64,000 bases of DNA, taken from positions 372,001 to 436,000 of the forward strand of contig JBMNJI010000006.1 in NCBI GenBank assembly GCA_050951585.1. Reading direction: 5' to 3'. Made by a program: the position numbers and the translations under genes. Source of the stretch: UBA3937 sp050951585. Its GTDB lineage: Bacteria > Bacillota > Peptococcia > DRI-13 > DTU073. This document shows, piece after piece, positions 50,549 to 60,618 of the stretch; position 1 is the first letter of the stretch; the number at the start of each line of letters is the position of its first letter. The notes beneath the pieces are model-generated. The model made no database searches. It saw nothing but the letters and a program-made list of their open reading frames with translations, and was not told where the DNA came from.

Positions 50549-51877
50549 CTACCTTTTACTGGCCAATATCCTACTGCGCTCTCCCGCCTCGAAAAGGATC
50601 CTCTCCTCATCCATCGTCAGCATCTGACGATCCTTCATCACTATTTTCCCGTCCACAATTACTGTTTGCACATCACTGGACTGAGCCGCATAAACAAGAT
50701 TAGCCACCGGCTGATGTAAAGGCGTTAAATGCGGTTGGCGCAAATTTAAAAGCAATAAATCGGCTTTTTGCCCAGGGGCTAGCGTCCCTACTTCGCTTAA
50801 ACCTAATACCTTCGCCCCGTTTTTTGTGGCTATCTCCAGCACCACATCCGCTGGCATTACCGTTGGATCATAGGTATTCACCTTATGTAAAAGGGCACAC
50901 GTTCTCATCTCTTCCAACATGTCCAGATTGTTGTTACTCGCTGCTCCATCAGTTCCTAAACCCACAATGGCCCCGCGCTGTATTAATTGCGGGACGGGAG
51001 CAATCCCACTGGCCAGCTTCATATTGCTTTCCGGATTATGGGCAATGCCCACATGATGCCGGACCAGAATGTCAATTTCCTCCTCCGCAAGATGCACACA
51101 ATGGGCGGCTAAGACATGCCTTCCGGTAAAAAAGCCAATCGAAGCAAGTAATTCTACCGGCCTCTGCCCGTATTGCCTGCTGATATCCGCGACCTCCTGT
51201 TCAGTTTCCGCAAGATGAATATGCAAGCCTACCCCGTGAGCATCTGCTAAGGCCATTACTCTTTGCAGATATTCAGGCGGACAGGTATAAGGCGCATGAG
51301 GCCCGAACAGGCAGGTAATCCTGCCCTCTCCCTTTCCATGCCAGGCACGGACAAACTGCTCGCTTTCCTCAATCGCCAATTCCGCCTTATCACCTGTCCC
51401 GACCATCCCACGGGATAAACAGGCGCGAATCCCCGATTCCAAAGCCACCTGGGCTGTCTCCTCCATATAGAAATACATATCGGCAAAGGTGGTAGTGCCG
51501 GATTTAAGCATCTCTAGGACGGCCAGTTGCGCCCCCCAGTATATGTCATCTGCCTGCAAATGAGCCTCCCGCGGCCAGATTTTTGTTTCGAGCCAAGGCT
51601 GAAGAGGCAAATCATCCGCATAACCGCGCAACATGGTCATGGCCGCATGAGTATGGCAATTGACGAATCCGGGAATGACCAGACAATCCCGCCCGTCAAT
51701 GACCGAATAATCACGAAAAGCGGCACCATCCGGCTGATTCTCTTTTTCCAGGAGCTTCTCCCCGATTGCTTTGATGTAACTTCCTTCGATGATGATGTCC
51801 CCTCTAAACCAGGCAGACCCGCCGGGCAAAGAAGATAAAGGAATAATAAGCGCATCCTTGATGATAATTCCTTTCAT
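50549..51877 (-). CDS. mtaD: 5-methylthioadenosine/S-adenosylhomocysteine deaminase
   Basis: Amidohydrolase that deaminates MTA and SAH to the inosyl forms. 442 residues; ATG 51877 has GGAGGGAGAGG upstream. Metal motifs: NCHTHAAMTMLRG (HxH), HIHLAETEQE, LAAHCVHLAEEE and GTDGAASNNNLDMLEE. Paired with mtnP 31 bp upstream; MtaD product 5-methylthioinosine would be the phosphorylase substrate, an MTI route of salvage seen in Clostridia. Confidence 0.95.
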   Translation of the reverse strand: MKGIIIKDALIIPLSSLPGGSAWFRGDIIIEGSYIKAIGEKLLEKENQPDGAAFRDYSVIDGRDCLVIPGFVNCHTHAAMTMLRGYADDLPLQPWLETKIWPREAHLQADDIYWGAQLAVLEMLKSGTTTFADMYFYMEETAQVALESGIRACLSRGMVGTGDKAELAIEESEQFVRAWHGKGEGRITCLFGPHAPYTCPPEYLQRVMALADAHGVGLHIHLAETEQEVADISRQYGQRPVELLASIGFFTGRHVLAAHCVHLAEEEIDILVRHHVGIAHNPESNMKLASGIAPVPQLIQRGAIVGLGTDGAASNNNLDMLEEMRTCALLHKVNTYDPTVMPADVVLEIATKNGAKVLGLSEVGTLAPGQKADLLLLNLRQPHLTPLHQPVANLVYAAQSSDVQTVIVDGKIVMKDRQMLTMDEERILFEAGERSRILASKR

Positions 51878-51908
51878 GCCCTCTCCCTCCATCTGTAAAT
51901 AATCTTCG

Positions 51909-52679
51909 TTACTGACAGCAGTTACATCCTTCCTCCAATGGTACTTCGGCTAAAGTCGTCATAATCAGGCGGGAAATATTCTCACTTAATTGTTGCATCA
52001 CGTCCACAACCTCGTTATGACAGAGTTTGCTTGGCGCGATCCCCGCCGCATAATTGGTGACCATCGCTACTGTCGCATAGCAAATTCCTGCTTCCCGTGC
52101 CAGGACAACTTCCGGAACATTAGTCATGCCCACCACATCACCGCCTAAAATTTGCAGCATTTTTATTTCAGCAGGCGTCTCATAACGCGGCCCCTCCATG
52201 CAAACATAGCAACCTTTGGCATGGGTTTTAATCCCCAACTGAACCGCTTTGTCATACAGGAAAGAACTTAATTGGGGGCAATAGGGAACTGTCACATCGA
52301 TATGCTGTACTCCCTCAGGACCGCCCTCAAAAAAAGTACTTTTTCTGACCTTAGTGAAATCGAGAAACTGGTCAAGAATGACAAAATCCAACGGTGCCAT
52401 CTCTAATTGCAGGGAACCTACCGCGGCGGTAGCAATGATTCTCTTGACCCCTAGCTCTTTCAGGGCTTGAATATTCGCCCGATAATTAATCAAATGGGGA
52501 GGAACCGAATGACCCTTACCGTGTCTGGCTAAAAATGCCACATCGCGGCCCGCATATGAACCAATTAAGAGATTCGCCTTTCCATAGCGGGTTTCGATCT
52601 CCAGATCTCTTGTCTTAACCAGCATATCAGCCTTATATACTCCCGTTCCGCCAATCACCGCCAGATCTGCCTTCATCAT
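51909..52679 (-). CDS. mtnP: S-methyl-5'-thioadenosine/thioinosine phosphorylase
   Basis: PNP-family enzyme, 256 residues: GGTGVY loop (~9-14), FLARHGKGHSVPPH phosphate/ribose site, CMEGPRYETPAEIKML, GMTNVPEVVLAREA. Cleaves MTA or MTI to a purine base and 5-methylthioribose-1-phosphate. The C-terminus ends GCNCCQ, a Cys-rich tail recalling CXC disulfide motifs of archaeal relatives. Neighbour MtaD suggests MTI or inosine-type substrates. Confidence 0.93.
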   Translation of the reverse strand: MMKADLAVIGGTGVYKADMLVKTRDLEIETRYGKANLLIGSYAGRDVAFLARHGKGHSVPPHLINYRANIQALKELGVKRIIATAAVGSLQLEMAPLDFVILDQFLDFTKVRKSTFFEGGPEGVQHIDVTVPYCPQLSSFLYDKAVQLGIKTHAKGCYVCMEGPRYETPAEIKMLQILGGDVVGMTNVPEVVLAREAGICYATVAMVTNYAAGIAPSKLCHNEVVDVMQQLSENISRLIMTTLAEVPLEEGCNCCQ

Positions 52680-52774
52680 GATATACTCCCCCTCGCATCA
52701 TCGCATATTTCGTGAAATATTCTCTTCACTTCATTACCTCACAGCCAGTACTCTATTTAGTCATTTCTTATACA

Positions 52775-53653
52775 TTAGTCATTAAACAGTGCTTCACTGA
52801 ATTTTTCCGGAATAAACTCCTTTAAATCATCAATCTTTTCACCCATCCCCAGGAACTTGACAGGTAATTTATATTCATTCTGAATCCCCAGGATTACCCC
52901 ACCCTTAGCCGTCCCATCGGTTTTCGTTAAAACTGCACCGGTAACCCCGGTGGCCTCGGAAAACAACCTGGCCTGGGAAAGGGCATTCTGCCCTGTTGTG
53001 GCATCGAGCACAAGTAAAACCTCCCGCGGCCCGCTCGTCGTCTCCCGATCGATAATCCGCCTGACCTTTTTCAATTCTTCCATCAGGTTTGCTTTTGTTT
53101 GCAAACGCCCGGCCGTATCGATTAACAAGACATCCGCCTTCCGGGATTTGGCCGCTTGCAAGGCGTCAAAAACTACCGCCGCGGGATCAGCGCCCTCGTG
53201 ATGATGAATCAGTTCCAACCCCGCCCTGTTGCACCATACCTCTAATTGTTCGATTGCTGCCGCCCGAAAAGTATCGGCCGCCGCCACCATCACTTTATAC
53301 CCTTGTTTTTTTAACAGGTATCCTAACTTGCCAATGGTTGTTGTCTTCCCGACACCATTCACACCCACCACCAGCACCGGATTTAATTCACCCTTCACCA
53401 ACTCCAGCCCGTGATTCCCTTCCGACAGGAGCAGAACGATTTCTTCTTTAAGCACCTGCTGTAAATCTTCGGCCGACAGTTTTTCAGCCTTAACCCTTTG
53501 CCGAACCTTCCCGACAAGCTGAACGGCTGTTTCAACACCAATATCCGCCATGATGAGCGTTTCTTCCAACTCATCATACAATTCCTCATCAATCTGCCCT
53601 TTCCCGGATACTACTTCCGCTACCTTCTGAAACATTTTCCCAAAAATGCCCAC
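52775..53653 (-). CDS. ftsY: SRP receptor GTPase FtsY
   Basis: 292 residues. Short N domain without the acidic extension of enteric FtsY, then the NG core: GVNGVGKTTTIGKLGYLLKK, DTAGRLQTKANLMEELKKV and TKTDGTAKGGVILG, ending LGMGEKIDDLKEF. GTG start 53653 with GGGGGAA upstream. Separated from smc by 171 bp, where no gene is visible. Confidence 0.97.
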   Translation of the reverse strand: MGIFGKMFQKVAEVVSGKGQIDEELYDELEETLIMADIGVETAVQLVGKVRQRVKAEKLSAEDLQQVLKEEIVLLLSEGNHGLELVKGELNPVLVVGVNGVGKTTTIGKLGYLLKKQGYKVMVAAADTFRAAAIEQLEVWCNRAGLELIHHHEGADPAAVVFDALQAAKSRKADVLLIDTAGRLQTKANLMEELKKVRRIIDRETTSGPREVLLVLDATTGQNALSQARLFSEATGVTGAVLTKTDGTAKGGVILGIQNEYKLPVKFLGMGEKIDDLKEFIPEKFSEALFND

Positions 53654-53824
53654 ATCAGTTCCCCCATTTCTTTATCAATACAAGACCTTTGAAATCATAC
53701 AAGACCCTTGATATGTCTTGCGCTTTATCTTCATATCAACTAACGATCAACATAAAAAACAACATTATAAAATCAGTAATTATGGTTGGCCCGTAAAAAT
53801 AACTCCACAGGATTACCCTCTTGC

Positions 53825-56800
53825 TTAACTGGCGTCCTTTTGGGCATCCTCCAGCTTAACCGAAACAAGACGCGAAACCCCTGTTTCCTCCATCGTAATC
53901 CCGTATAAAACATCTGCTGCTTCCATCGTCCCTTTGCGATGGGAAATAACAATAAACTGCGTCTTTTGCGCAAATTCACGCAATAAAAGCGCAAAGCGAT
54001 CCACATTAGCCTCATCAAGATGAGACTCGATCTCATCCAGAACACAGAAAGGGCTTGGATGTACCTGTAGCATAGCCATCAGTAAAGCAATCGCCGTTAA
54101 AGCTCTTTCCCCTCCGGAAAGCAACGAAAGGTTTTGCGGCTTTTTCCCGGGCGGCTGGGCCACAATCTCCACCCCTGTTTCCAGCAGTCGGTCTGGCTCA
54201 TCCAGGATCAGATCTGCTTTCCCGCCGCCGAAAAGTTGCGTGAATACAGTTTTAAAGGCTTCGTTGACCCGCTCATAAGTATCTTTAAACCTTTGGGCCA
54301 TAATTTGGTCCATTTCCCTGATTACAACTTCCAAACGGGCCTTCGCTTCAGACATATCATTAACCTGATTGCTTAAGAAATCCATTCTCTCTTTGAGCCG
54401 ATGGTATTCTTCAATAGCCCCCAGATTTACTTCACCAAGCTCTTGCAGTTCCACCTTCAAACGGGCAATTTTCTCCATCACTTTTTTCCGGCTGTCCGGT
54501 AAAGCGATCTCCAGCGCCTGTGCGGCCAAAACGGTAAGGCCATACTGTTCGGTAAGCCTGCTTGCGGCCGCTTCCAGCGAGGTCTCCCATTTAGACTGCT
54601 GTAATTGCAACTGATGAATTTTCTCTTCCTTTTCATGCATTAAATAAGCATATTTTTTGATTTCCTGCGCCAGCCCGCCCATTAATTCCTGCACGTTTTG
54701 TTTATCTTCTCTTCTTTCTTCCAACTCTGCTTCCAATTGCCGCAATTGTTTTAAAGAATTAACAATCCCTTCCTCCGCTTCAGCGAACGCCTGGGCCAGC
54801 TCTATTTCTTTTTGCCCGCTGTTCTGTACTTCCTCCGCGATTTCCTGAATCTCCTGCTCAAGTTGCGACAAACGAACCCGATGGTAATTCTCCTCTTTGC
54901 GGAAAGCTGCCAATTTTGCCTCCGCCGTCGCCGCCTCAATCCGCAGTTGGGTCAGTTCCTCATTCTTTTTCAGTTTTTCCTGTTGATGAAGGCGGGATTT
55001 TTCCTGTAATTCTTCAAGCTGAGTAAGGCAAGCTTGTCGTTTTTCGGCCAGTTGCTTTTTTTCCTCACCAAGCTGTTCCACATTCTGCAGAATGCTCTCT
55101 TTTTCCAGCGATACTTCGGTGATCTGCGCCTGCAAATTACCGGCTTCCGTTTCCTGCCGTCCTTTGTCGGCCTGCCACCGGTCTAAAACGGAGCTCACTT
55201 CCACCTCACGCAGGCGGAGTCCTTGAATTCTCTCTTTCACTTCCTCCCATTGCCTGCGTGCATCCTGCACCGCTTCTTCCAGCTCAGCCTCCTTCTGTCG
55301 GCCTGCCAAAAGAGATTCGTCCAGATCGTTGATTTTTTGCTGCAACTCTTCCATATTTCTTTTGCGCCCGAGGATACTGCTACTCGTCGCTTTTGTACTA
55401 CCCCCGGTGAGCGAACCGCCCGGATTAACCGTTTCACCGTCTAAAGTAACCAAACGATACCGAAACCCTGTCTCTTTCCCTTTTTCGACGGCCAGAGCGA
55501 GATTCTCCACCAGCCAGGTGCGTCCCAGCAAAAATTCCATAATCCCCCGATACCGCTCATCATAATGGACCAAATCGCTGAGCCGGCCAATAACTCCTTT
55601 CCCGGAAAGAGGGCCCTCGCTTTTCGACCGTCCCTCCTCATGAACTGCTTTCTTCGCTGAACCTTTGACCGTATCGAGAGGCAGGAAAGTGACTCTTCCC
55701 CCGTTATTCTTTTTCAGCCAGGCAATGGCTTCCCGGGCAAACTGCTCCTTTTCGGTCACCAGATGCTGCAAAGAACCGCCCAGGACAACCTCAACAGCAG
55801 TCTCATAATCACGTGGTACATCAATAATCTGGGCTACTGTCCCGATAATCCCGCTTAACTGCCCCTTCTCTTTCATTTGCAGTATTTCCCGAACCCCGTG
55901 TCCGTAACCCTGCCCTTCCTTCTCCATCTCGGCAAGCAGTTTATGGCGAGAGGCGAGATTACTCCGTTCTTCTTTCAGCTTTTCATTCTGCCCTTGTTGT
56001 CTTTTCAGATCTTCTCTTTTTCGCAAATACTGCTGATCTTTCTCGACCAATTCTCTTTCCAGGTTGCCCAGCAAAACAGTATTATCTTCGATTTCCTTTT
56101 CCAGACCGGCCAGCTTTTCCATTACCTGAGACATTTCGGCCTTCATCTGGTTCTCCTTGGTACTAATCTGTTCCTGCTGCCTTTGGATGACCAGCAGGCG
56201 CTGTTTTAAACCGGTAATTTCATTCTGCGCTGTCGTTTCTTTTTGCAAAAGCTCAAAATGCTCGTTTTGCAGTTCTTCGATGCGCGCTCTTTCGGCTTGT
56301 TCTTTTTGATTTTCCTCCGCCTGCATCGCCTCATATTGTTGCAGCTTCTCTTTCCCCTCGGCTAATTGACTGAGTAAGCCCGCTTCCTGCTCCTGATGCT
56401 CAGTCAGTTCCTGTTGAATTCTGCTGATCTCTTCCTGTAACTGCTCCTTTTCTTTGGCTAATTGCTCCCGGCGGGCAATTAAATCGGCCTTACGGGCACT
56501 AACAAGCTGTTTTTGACTTTCATGCTTTTCCAGGGCGACATTTTCCTGATAAATTTTTTCCTGATACGTCGCCAACTCCTCGTCTTTTTTCTGTAATTCA
56601 AGCCTGTATTCTTCCTCACTGGTTTGAACCTGATGATAATGGGTGCGCGTCTCTTCTAAAGCCATTTCCAGTTCCTGCGTTTTTTCCTGCACCTTCGAAA
56701 GCTGTTCGGTATAATTAGCCGTTTCCTCAATAATCATCCCTATCTCAAGGTTATCCAGTTCCGCCTTCTTATCCCGGTAAATAGCCGCTTTTTCCGCCTG

Positions 56801-57421
56801 TTCCGCTAAGGGGCGCTCCTGCATGGTCAGTTCGCGGATAATATCCATCAAGCGCACAAGACTATTTTCGGTCTCCTCCAGCTTTTTAACCGTTTCCCGT
56901 TTTTTGTAGCGGTATTTGACGATGCCGGCCGCTTCTTCCAGTAAAACACGTCTTTCCTCCGATTTAACGGAAAGAACCTCATCAATTTTCCCCTGTCCGA
57001 TAATCGAAAACCCCTCACGTCCGATCCCTGTATCCATGAATAATTCATGGATATCCCGCAAGCGGCAAGGGACACGATTAATTAAGTAATCGCTTTCTCC
57101 CGAGCGATAAAGTCGCCGCGTCACCGTTATCTCATTGTAATCCAACGGAAAAAGGCCGGAAGAGTTATCGAGCGTCATCGAAACTTCAGCTAAACCTAAA
57201 GAACGACGCTTCTCACTCCCGGCAAAGATTACATCCTCCATTTTATCGCCGCGCAGGGATTTGATACTCTGTTCACCCAAAACCCAGCGAATCGCATCAG
57301 CAATATTTGATTTTCCACTGCCATTGGGGCCTACCACTAAGGTAATCCCCGGTTTGTATTCCAAGACGGTTTTATCGGCAAAGGATTTAAACCCTTGGAT
57401 TTCCAGCCTTTTCAGATACAC
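53825..57421 (-). CDS. smc: Chromosome segregation ATPase Smc
   Basis: 1198 residues, typical length. N-terminal Walker A GPNGSGKSNIADAIRWVLGE (~32-51), long coiled coil, hinge (~515-665, RDYETAVEVVLGGSLQHLV; VNPGGSLTGGS), second coil, then the C-terminal signature LSGGERALTAIALLMAM and Walker B FCVLDEIESHLDEANVDRFA. With ScpA/ScpB it compacts and segregates chromosomes. GTG start at 57421. In the usual rnc-smc-ftsY context. Confidence 0.98.
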   Translation of the reverse strand: MYLKRLEIQGFKSFADKTVLEYKPGITLVVGPNGSGKSNIADAIRWVLGEQSIKSLRGDKMEDVIFAGSEKRRSLGLAEVSMTLDNSSGLFPLDYNEITVTRRLYRSGESDYLINRVPCRLRDIHELFMDTGIGREGFSIIGQGKIDEVLSVKSEERRVLLEEAAGIVKYRYKKRETVKKLEETENSLVRLMDIIRELTMQERPLAEQAEKAAIYRDKKAELDNLEIGMIIEETANYTEQLSKVQEKTQELEMALEETRTHYHQVQTSEEEYRLELQKKDEELATYQEKIYQENVALEKHESQKQLVSARKADLIARREQLAKEKEQLQEEISRIQQELTEHQEQEAGLLSQLAEGKEKLQQYEAMQAEENQKEQAERARIEELQNEHFELLQKETTAQNEITGLKQRLLVIQRQQEQISTKENQMKAEMSQVMEKLAGLEKEIEDNTVLLGNLERELVEKDQQYLRKREDLKRQQGQNEKLKEERSNLASRHKLLAEMEKEGQGYGHGVREILQMKEKGQLSGIIGTVAQIIDVPRDYETAVEVVLGGSLQHLVTEKEQFAREAIAWLKKNNGGRVTFLPLDTVKGSAKKAVHEEGRSKSEGPLSGKGVIGRLSDLVHYDERYRGIMEFLLGRTWLVENLALAVEKGKETGFRYRLVTLDGETVNPGGSLTGGSTKATSSSILGRKRNMEELQQKINDLDESLLAGRQKEAELEEAVQDARRQWEEVKERIQGLRLREVEVSSVLDRWQADKGRQETEAGNLQAQITEVSLEKESILQNVEQLGEEKKQLAEKRQACLTQLEELQEKSRLHQQEKLKKNEELTQLRIEAATAEAKLAAFRKEENYHRVRLSQLEQEIQEIAEEVQNSGQKEIELAQAFAEAEEGIVNSLKQLRQLEAELEERREDKQNVQELMGGLAQEIKKYAYLMHEKEEKIHQLQLQQSKWETSLEAAASRLTEQYGLTVLAAQALEIALPDSRKKVMEKIARLKVELQELGEVNLGAIEEYHRLKERMDFLSNQVNDMSEAKARLEVVIREMDQIMAQRFKDTYERVNEAFKTVFTQLFGGGKADLILDEPDRLLETGVEIVAQPPGKKPQNLSLLSGGERALTAIALLMAMLQVHPSPFCVLDEIESHLDEANVDRFALLLREFAQKTQFIVISHRKGTMEAADVLYGITMEETGVSRLVSVKLEDAQKDAS

Positions 57422-57446
57422 CTTTTTGCTTCATTCCTCTCAGTCC

Positions 57447-58550
57447 TTATTGTCCTATATCTTCAATTCGATATTTTTTTAAGAACTCCTTTCTCCTGAT
57501 CGGAATTGATTGAAAAGCGGTACTGATGATTAAATCATCTTCCGCCAATTGCGCATCGCAAGTGAATTGAAACGCGAAAAAATGGTATTTGCGCCGCAAA
57601 TAATCTGCGTTGCTCTTTTTTTGTCCTAACACCTTGGACATGGCCGACGGATGAAAAGAGATCCGCAAGAGCTGCTCCTCCTTTTGGACCAGCGCCTCAA
57701 TCCCCGTTTCGATCTGCCGTAAAAAGAGGCGGCTTTCCACCAATTCGCCAAAGGCAGGGTGATAAGGCCCGGACAGTAAATCCTTTTCCTGTGTAAAATT
57801 ATCTGCCGCCTGCAGGCCCAGCCGAATCACCGGGATCTGATAAAAAGAAAAAGCCCCCAGCCATTCGGCTGCTGTCTCGACGGCCAGTTCCAAATCCCAG
57901 GGCCGATACTTTTTTTCTTGATACCATTTTGCTAATGTTGTTCCTTTTAAAACAAGCGTAGGATAGATCCGAACAAAATCCGGGGCATCCTGCACCGCTT
58001 TTTTTAAAGTAAGACGAGCGAAGGCAGGATTATCCCCCGGTAAGCCAAGCATTAATTGATACCCGACCACCAGCGGATAGCGGCGCAGGAGCAGGAGAGC
58101 ATTTCTTGCATCTTCTGCCGTATGCCCGCGGCAGGTTTGCGCTAATACTGCATCGGCCAAAGACTGCACGCCTAACTCCACTGTCGTGACACCATAAACA
58201 AGCAGGCGTTCCACGATTTCCTCCGTAATAAAATCCGGCCTGGTGGAAAGCCGCAGCCCATTAATCAGCCCTTTGCTTTTTAATTCCGCAGCCGCCTGTA
58301 AATAAGCGATTTGGCTTTCCTGCGGCAAGGCCGTAAAGCTGCCTCCATAAAAAGCAATTTCCACATGCCGCCCCGGCCACTGCCTGGCTCTTTTTAAATA
58401 TTCGGTCACAACAGAGCCAATTTGCTCCGGTCGCACCGTTTCTTCTGCCCCGCTGATTTTCCATTGATTGCAAAAGACGCAGGTAAAGGGGCAGCCGGCA
58501 TGGGGAATAAAAAACGGGATAATTAAGGGCTTCTTTAAGAACTTCTCCAT
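57447..58550 (-). CDS. Elp3-like radical SAM protein
   Basis: 367 residues. Radical SAM cluster HAGCPFTCVFCNQWKISG (CX3CX2C, ~17-34), then VEIAFYGGSFTALP, LSTRPDFITEEIVERLLVYG and TTVELGVQSLADAVL, characteristic of the Elp3/MiaB-NifB-like branch without an acetyltransferase domain. Often encoded between rnc and smc in Clostridia; reaction unknown (tRNA modification is a possibility). Abuts rnc by sharing the boundary base at 58550. Confidence 0.88.
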   Translation of the reverse strand: MEKFLKKPLIIPFFIPHAGCPFTCVFCNQWKISGAEETVRPEQIGSVVTEYLKRARQWPGRHVEIAFYGGSFTALPQESQIAYLQAAAELKSKGLINGLRLSTRPDFITEEIVERLLVYGVTTVELGVQSLADAVLAQTCRGHTAEDARNALLLLRRYPLVVGYQLMLGLPGDNPAFARLTLKKAVQDAPDFVRIYPTLVLKGTTLAKWYQEKKYRPWDLELAVETAAEWLGAFSFYQIPVIRLGLQAADNFTQEKDLLSGPYHPAFGELVESRLFLRQIETGIEALVQKEEQLLRISFHPSAMSKVLGQKKSNADYLRRKYHFFAFQFTCDAQLAEDDLIISTAFQSIPIRRKEFLKKYRIEDIGQ

Positions 58551-59266
58551 TAGCTTACACCCAGCTTTACAAGAGCCTCCCTGGCCGCACTTTGTTCCGC
58601 CTCTTTCTTTGTTTTGCCGCTGCCACAGGCCAGTTCGGTATCATTTAAATAGACGGCGGCCCAGAACTTTTTGGCATGATCGGGGCCCTCTTCCTTCAAG
58701 ATTTTGTATTGCAGACTGCTTTGGGGATCTTTTTGAATATACTCCTGTAATTTGGTTTTATGATCACCAAAATCCCCTTTGGTCACGTTTTCAATGGTCG
58801 ATTGCAAGACGCGCAGGATAATAGTTCTGACTTTTTCGAGCCCTAACGATAAATAGATGGCCGCAATCACCGCTTCAAAACAATCGGCCAGATTGGAGTC
58901 CCGGCTGGCTCCTCCCATCTGTTCCTCGCCCCGGCCCATCAAGAGATAATTGCCAAAATCCAGGGCCCTGGCCGCTTGCACAAGGGAACTCTCGCAGACA
59001 ATAGCCGCTCTCATCTTGGTTAATTCCCCTTCGGTTTTTTCCGGGAATCTGGCATAGAGATATTCCGCAACCACCAGCCCCACCACGGCATCACCCAAAA
59101 ACTCCAGCCTTTGATTATGCGCACCGGCGAAGCTCTTCCCTTCAAAAAGAAAAGAAGGATGGGTAAAGGCTCGATTTAATAAGAGCAGGTCCACCTTCTC
59201 CTCAATCTGCAATTGTCTTAATAAGCCCTCCAGTTTTTGCTGCCGTCTTTGCTCCAGCTTACTCAT
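58550..59266 (-). CDS. rnc: Ribonuclease III
   Basis: Double-stranded RNA endonuclease for rRNA processing. 238 residues: RNase III domain with RLEFLGDAVVGLVVAEYLY (metal-binding Glu/Asp) and DCFEAVIAAIYLSLG, then a C-terminal dsRNA-binding domain (~165-235, DPQSSLQYKILKEEGPDHAK; GSGKTKKEAEQSAAREAL). GGAGGAAG ribosome site. Confidence 0.97.
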   Translation of the reverse strand: MSKLEQRRQQKLEGLLRQLQIEEKVDLLLLNRAFTHPSFLFEGKSFAGAHNQRLEFLGDAVVGLVVAEYLYARFPEKTEGELTKMRAAIVCESSLVQAARALDFGNYLLMGRGEEQMGGASRDSNLADCFEAVIAAIYLSLGLEKVRTIILRVLQSTIENVTKGDFGDHKTKLQEYIQKDPQSSLQYKILKEEGPDHAKKFWAAVYLNDTELACGSGKTKKEAEQSAAREALVKLGVS

Positions 59267-59289
59267 GAATATCTTCCTCCATCATGCAA

Positions 59290-60531
59290 TTATGCCTCAT
59301 ATTTCCCGCAAAGGATCGTCGCATTGTGACCACCAAAGCCCAGGGAATTGCTCAAAGCATATCGCACGGGCATCGGTCTTTTGGTATTCGGCACATAATC
59401 CAGGTCACACTCCGGATCAGGCTCCTCATAATTGATCGTTGGCGGCACAACATCGTGATAAATGGCCAGCACCGTGGCAATTGCTTCAATGCCACCGGCC
59501 GCCCCCAAAAGATGTCCTGTCATCGATTTGGTGGAGCTGATGGCGAGCTTACCTGCATGTTCCCGAAAGACTTCCTTAATCGCCATTGTTTCGTATTTAT
59601 CATTTAAGTCGGTGGAAGTACCGTGCGCATTAATATAATCGATCTCTTCCGGCCTTAATCCGGCATCCTCAAGGGCAATGGCCATCGCTTTTGCGGCACC
59701 TACGCCGCCCGGTGCGGGTGCCGTAATATGATAAGCATCGGCGGTGGAACCATAGCCCAATATTTCCGCATAGATTTTGGCCTGTCTCCTTTGCGCTGAC
59801 TCCAGACTCTCCAAAAGAAGAATCCCGGCCCCTTCCCCCATCACAAAACCATCACGGTTCTTATCAAAGGGGCGGCTGGCTTTAGTGGGCTCATCGCTTA
59901 CCTTCGACATTGCCTTCATCGAGCAGAAGCCGGCAAAAGCCATCGAGGTAATGGCCGCTTCGGTTCCGCCGGTAATCATCAGATCGGCGGTGCCGTTTTG
60001 AATCATCCGAAACGCTTCGCCGACAGCATTTGTCCCGGAGGCACAAGCGGTCACCACGGTCAGATTGGGACCAGTGAGCCCAAAAGTAATCGCCACCTGA
60101 CCGGCCGCCATATTCGTTATCATCATCGGGACAAAGAACGGACTGACCCGCCCCGCTCCTTTCTCCCGCTTTACTTCAATCTGCTCAAGGAGCGTTTCCA
60201 TGCCGCCGATGCCGGAGCCCAGCACAACGCCGACCCGATCTTTTGCCAGGCTCTCCGGATCCAACCCGGCATTTTCCAGCGCCATTTTCGCCCCGGCTAC
60301 CGCAAACTGCGTAAAACGATCCATCCTTTTGGCTTCCTTATGATCGATAAAGTCTTCCGGATGAAAATCTTTCACCTCTCCGGCCACCTTGGTCGGCAAC
60401 TCACTAACATCAATCCGCGTGACCAGGTCAATCCCGGAGCGTCCTGCCAAAAGCCCCTGCCAGAAGGCATCCACACCAACACCAAGCGGTGTAATCGCTC
60501 CCATTCCGGTTACTACTACTCTTTTTTTCAT
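59290..60531 (-). CDS. fabF: 3-oxoacyl-[ACP] synthase II
   Basis: Condensing enzyme for fatty-acid elongation, 413 residues. Catalytic triad Cys in VTACASGTNAVGEA, His in NAHGTSTDLNDKYE and His in SMTGHLLGAAGG. Terminal GFGGHNATILCGKY motif present. Follows the FabK-like gene by 87 bp and precedes rnc by 23 bp, as in many Gram-positives. Confidence 0.97.
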   Translation of the reverse strand: MKKRVVVTGMGAITPLGVGVDAFWQGLLAGRSGIDLVTRIDVSELPTKVAGEVKDFHPEDFIDHKEAKRMDRFTQFAVAGAKMALENAGLDPESLAKDRVGVVLGSGIGGMETLLEQIEVKREKGAGRVSPFFVPMMITNMAAGQVAITFGLTGPNLTVVTACASGTNAVGEAFRMIQNGTADLMITGGTEAAITSMAFAGFCSMKAMSKVSDEPTKASRPFDKNRDGFVMGEGAGILLLESLESAQRRQAKIYAEILGYGSTADAYHITAPAPGGVGAAKAMAIALEDAGLRPEEIDYINAHGTSTDLNDKYETMAIKEVFREHAGKLAISSTKSMTGHLLGAAGGIEAIATVLAIYHDVVPPTINYEEPDPECDLDYVPNTKRPMPVRYALSNSLGFGGHNATILCGKYEA

Positions 60532-60618
60532 TAAATTTACACCCCATTTCCCAAATCTTTTCTCTTCTGCCTGCCCGTACCCTTACTTTGATTTTCTGTT
60601 TTACTTACTATCTATGGT

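Noticed and set aside
53773..54045. Minus-strand 90-residue frame after smc
   Set aside because: Overlaps smc in another frame and lacks a ribosome site.
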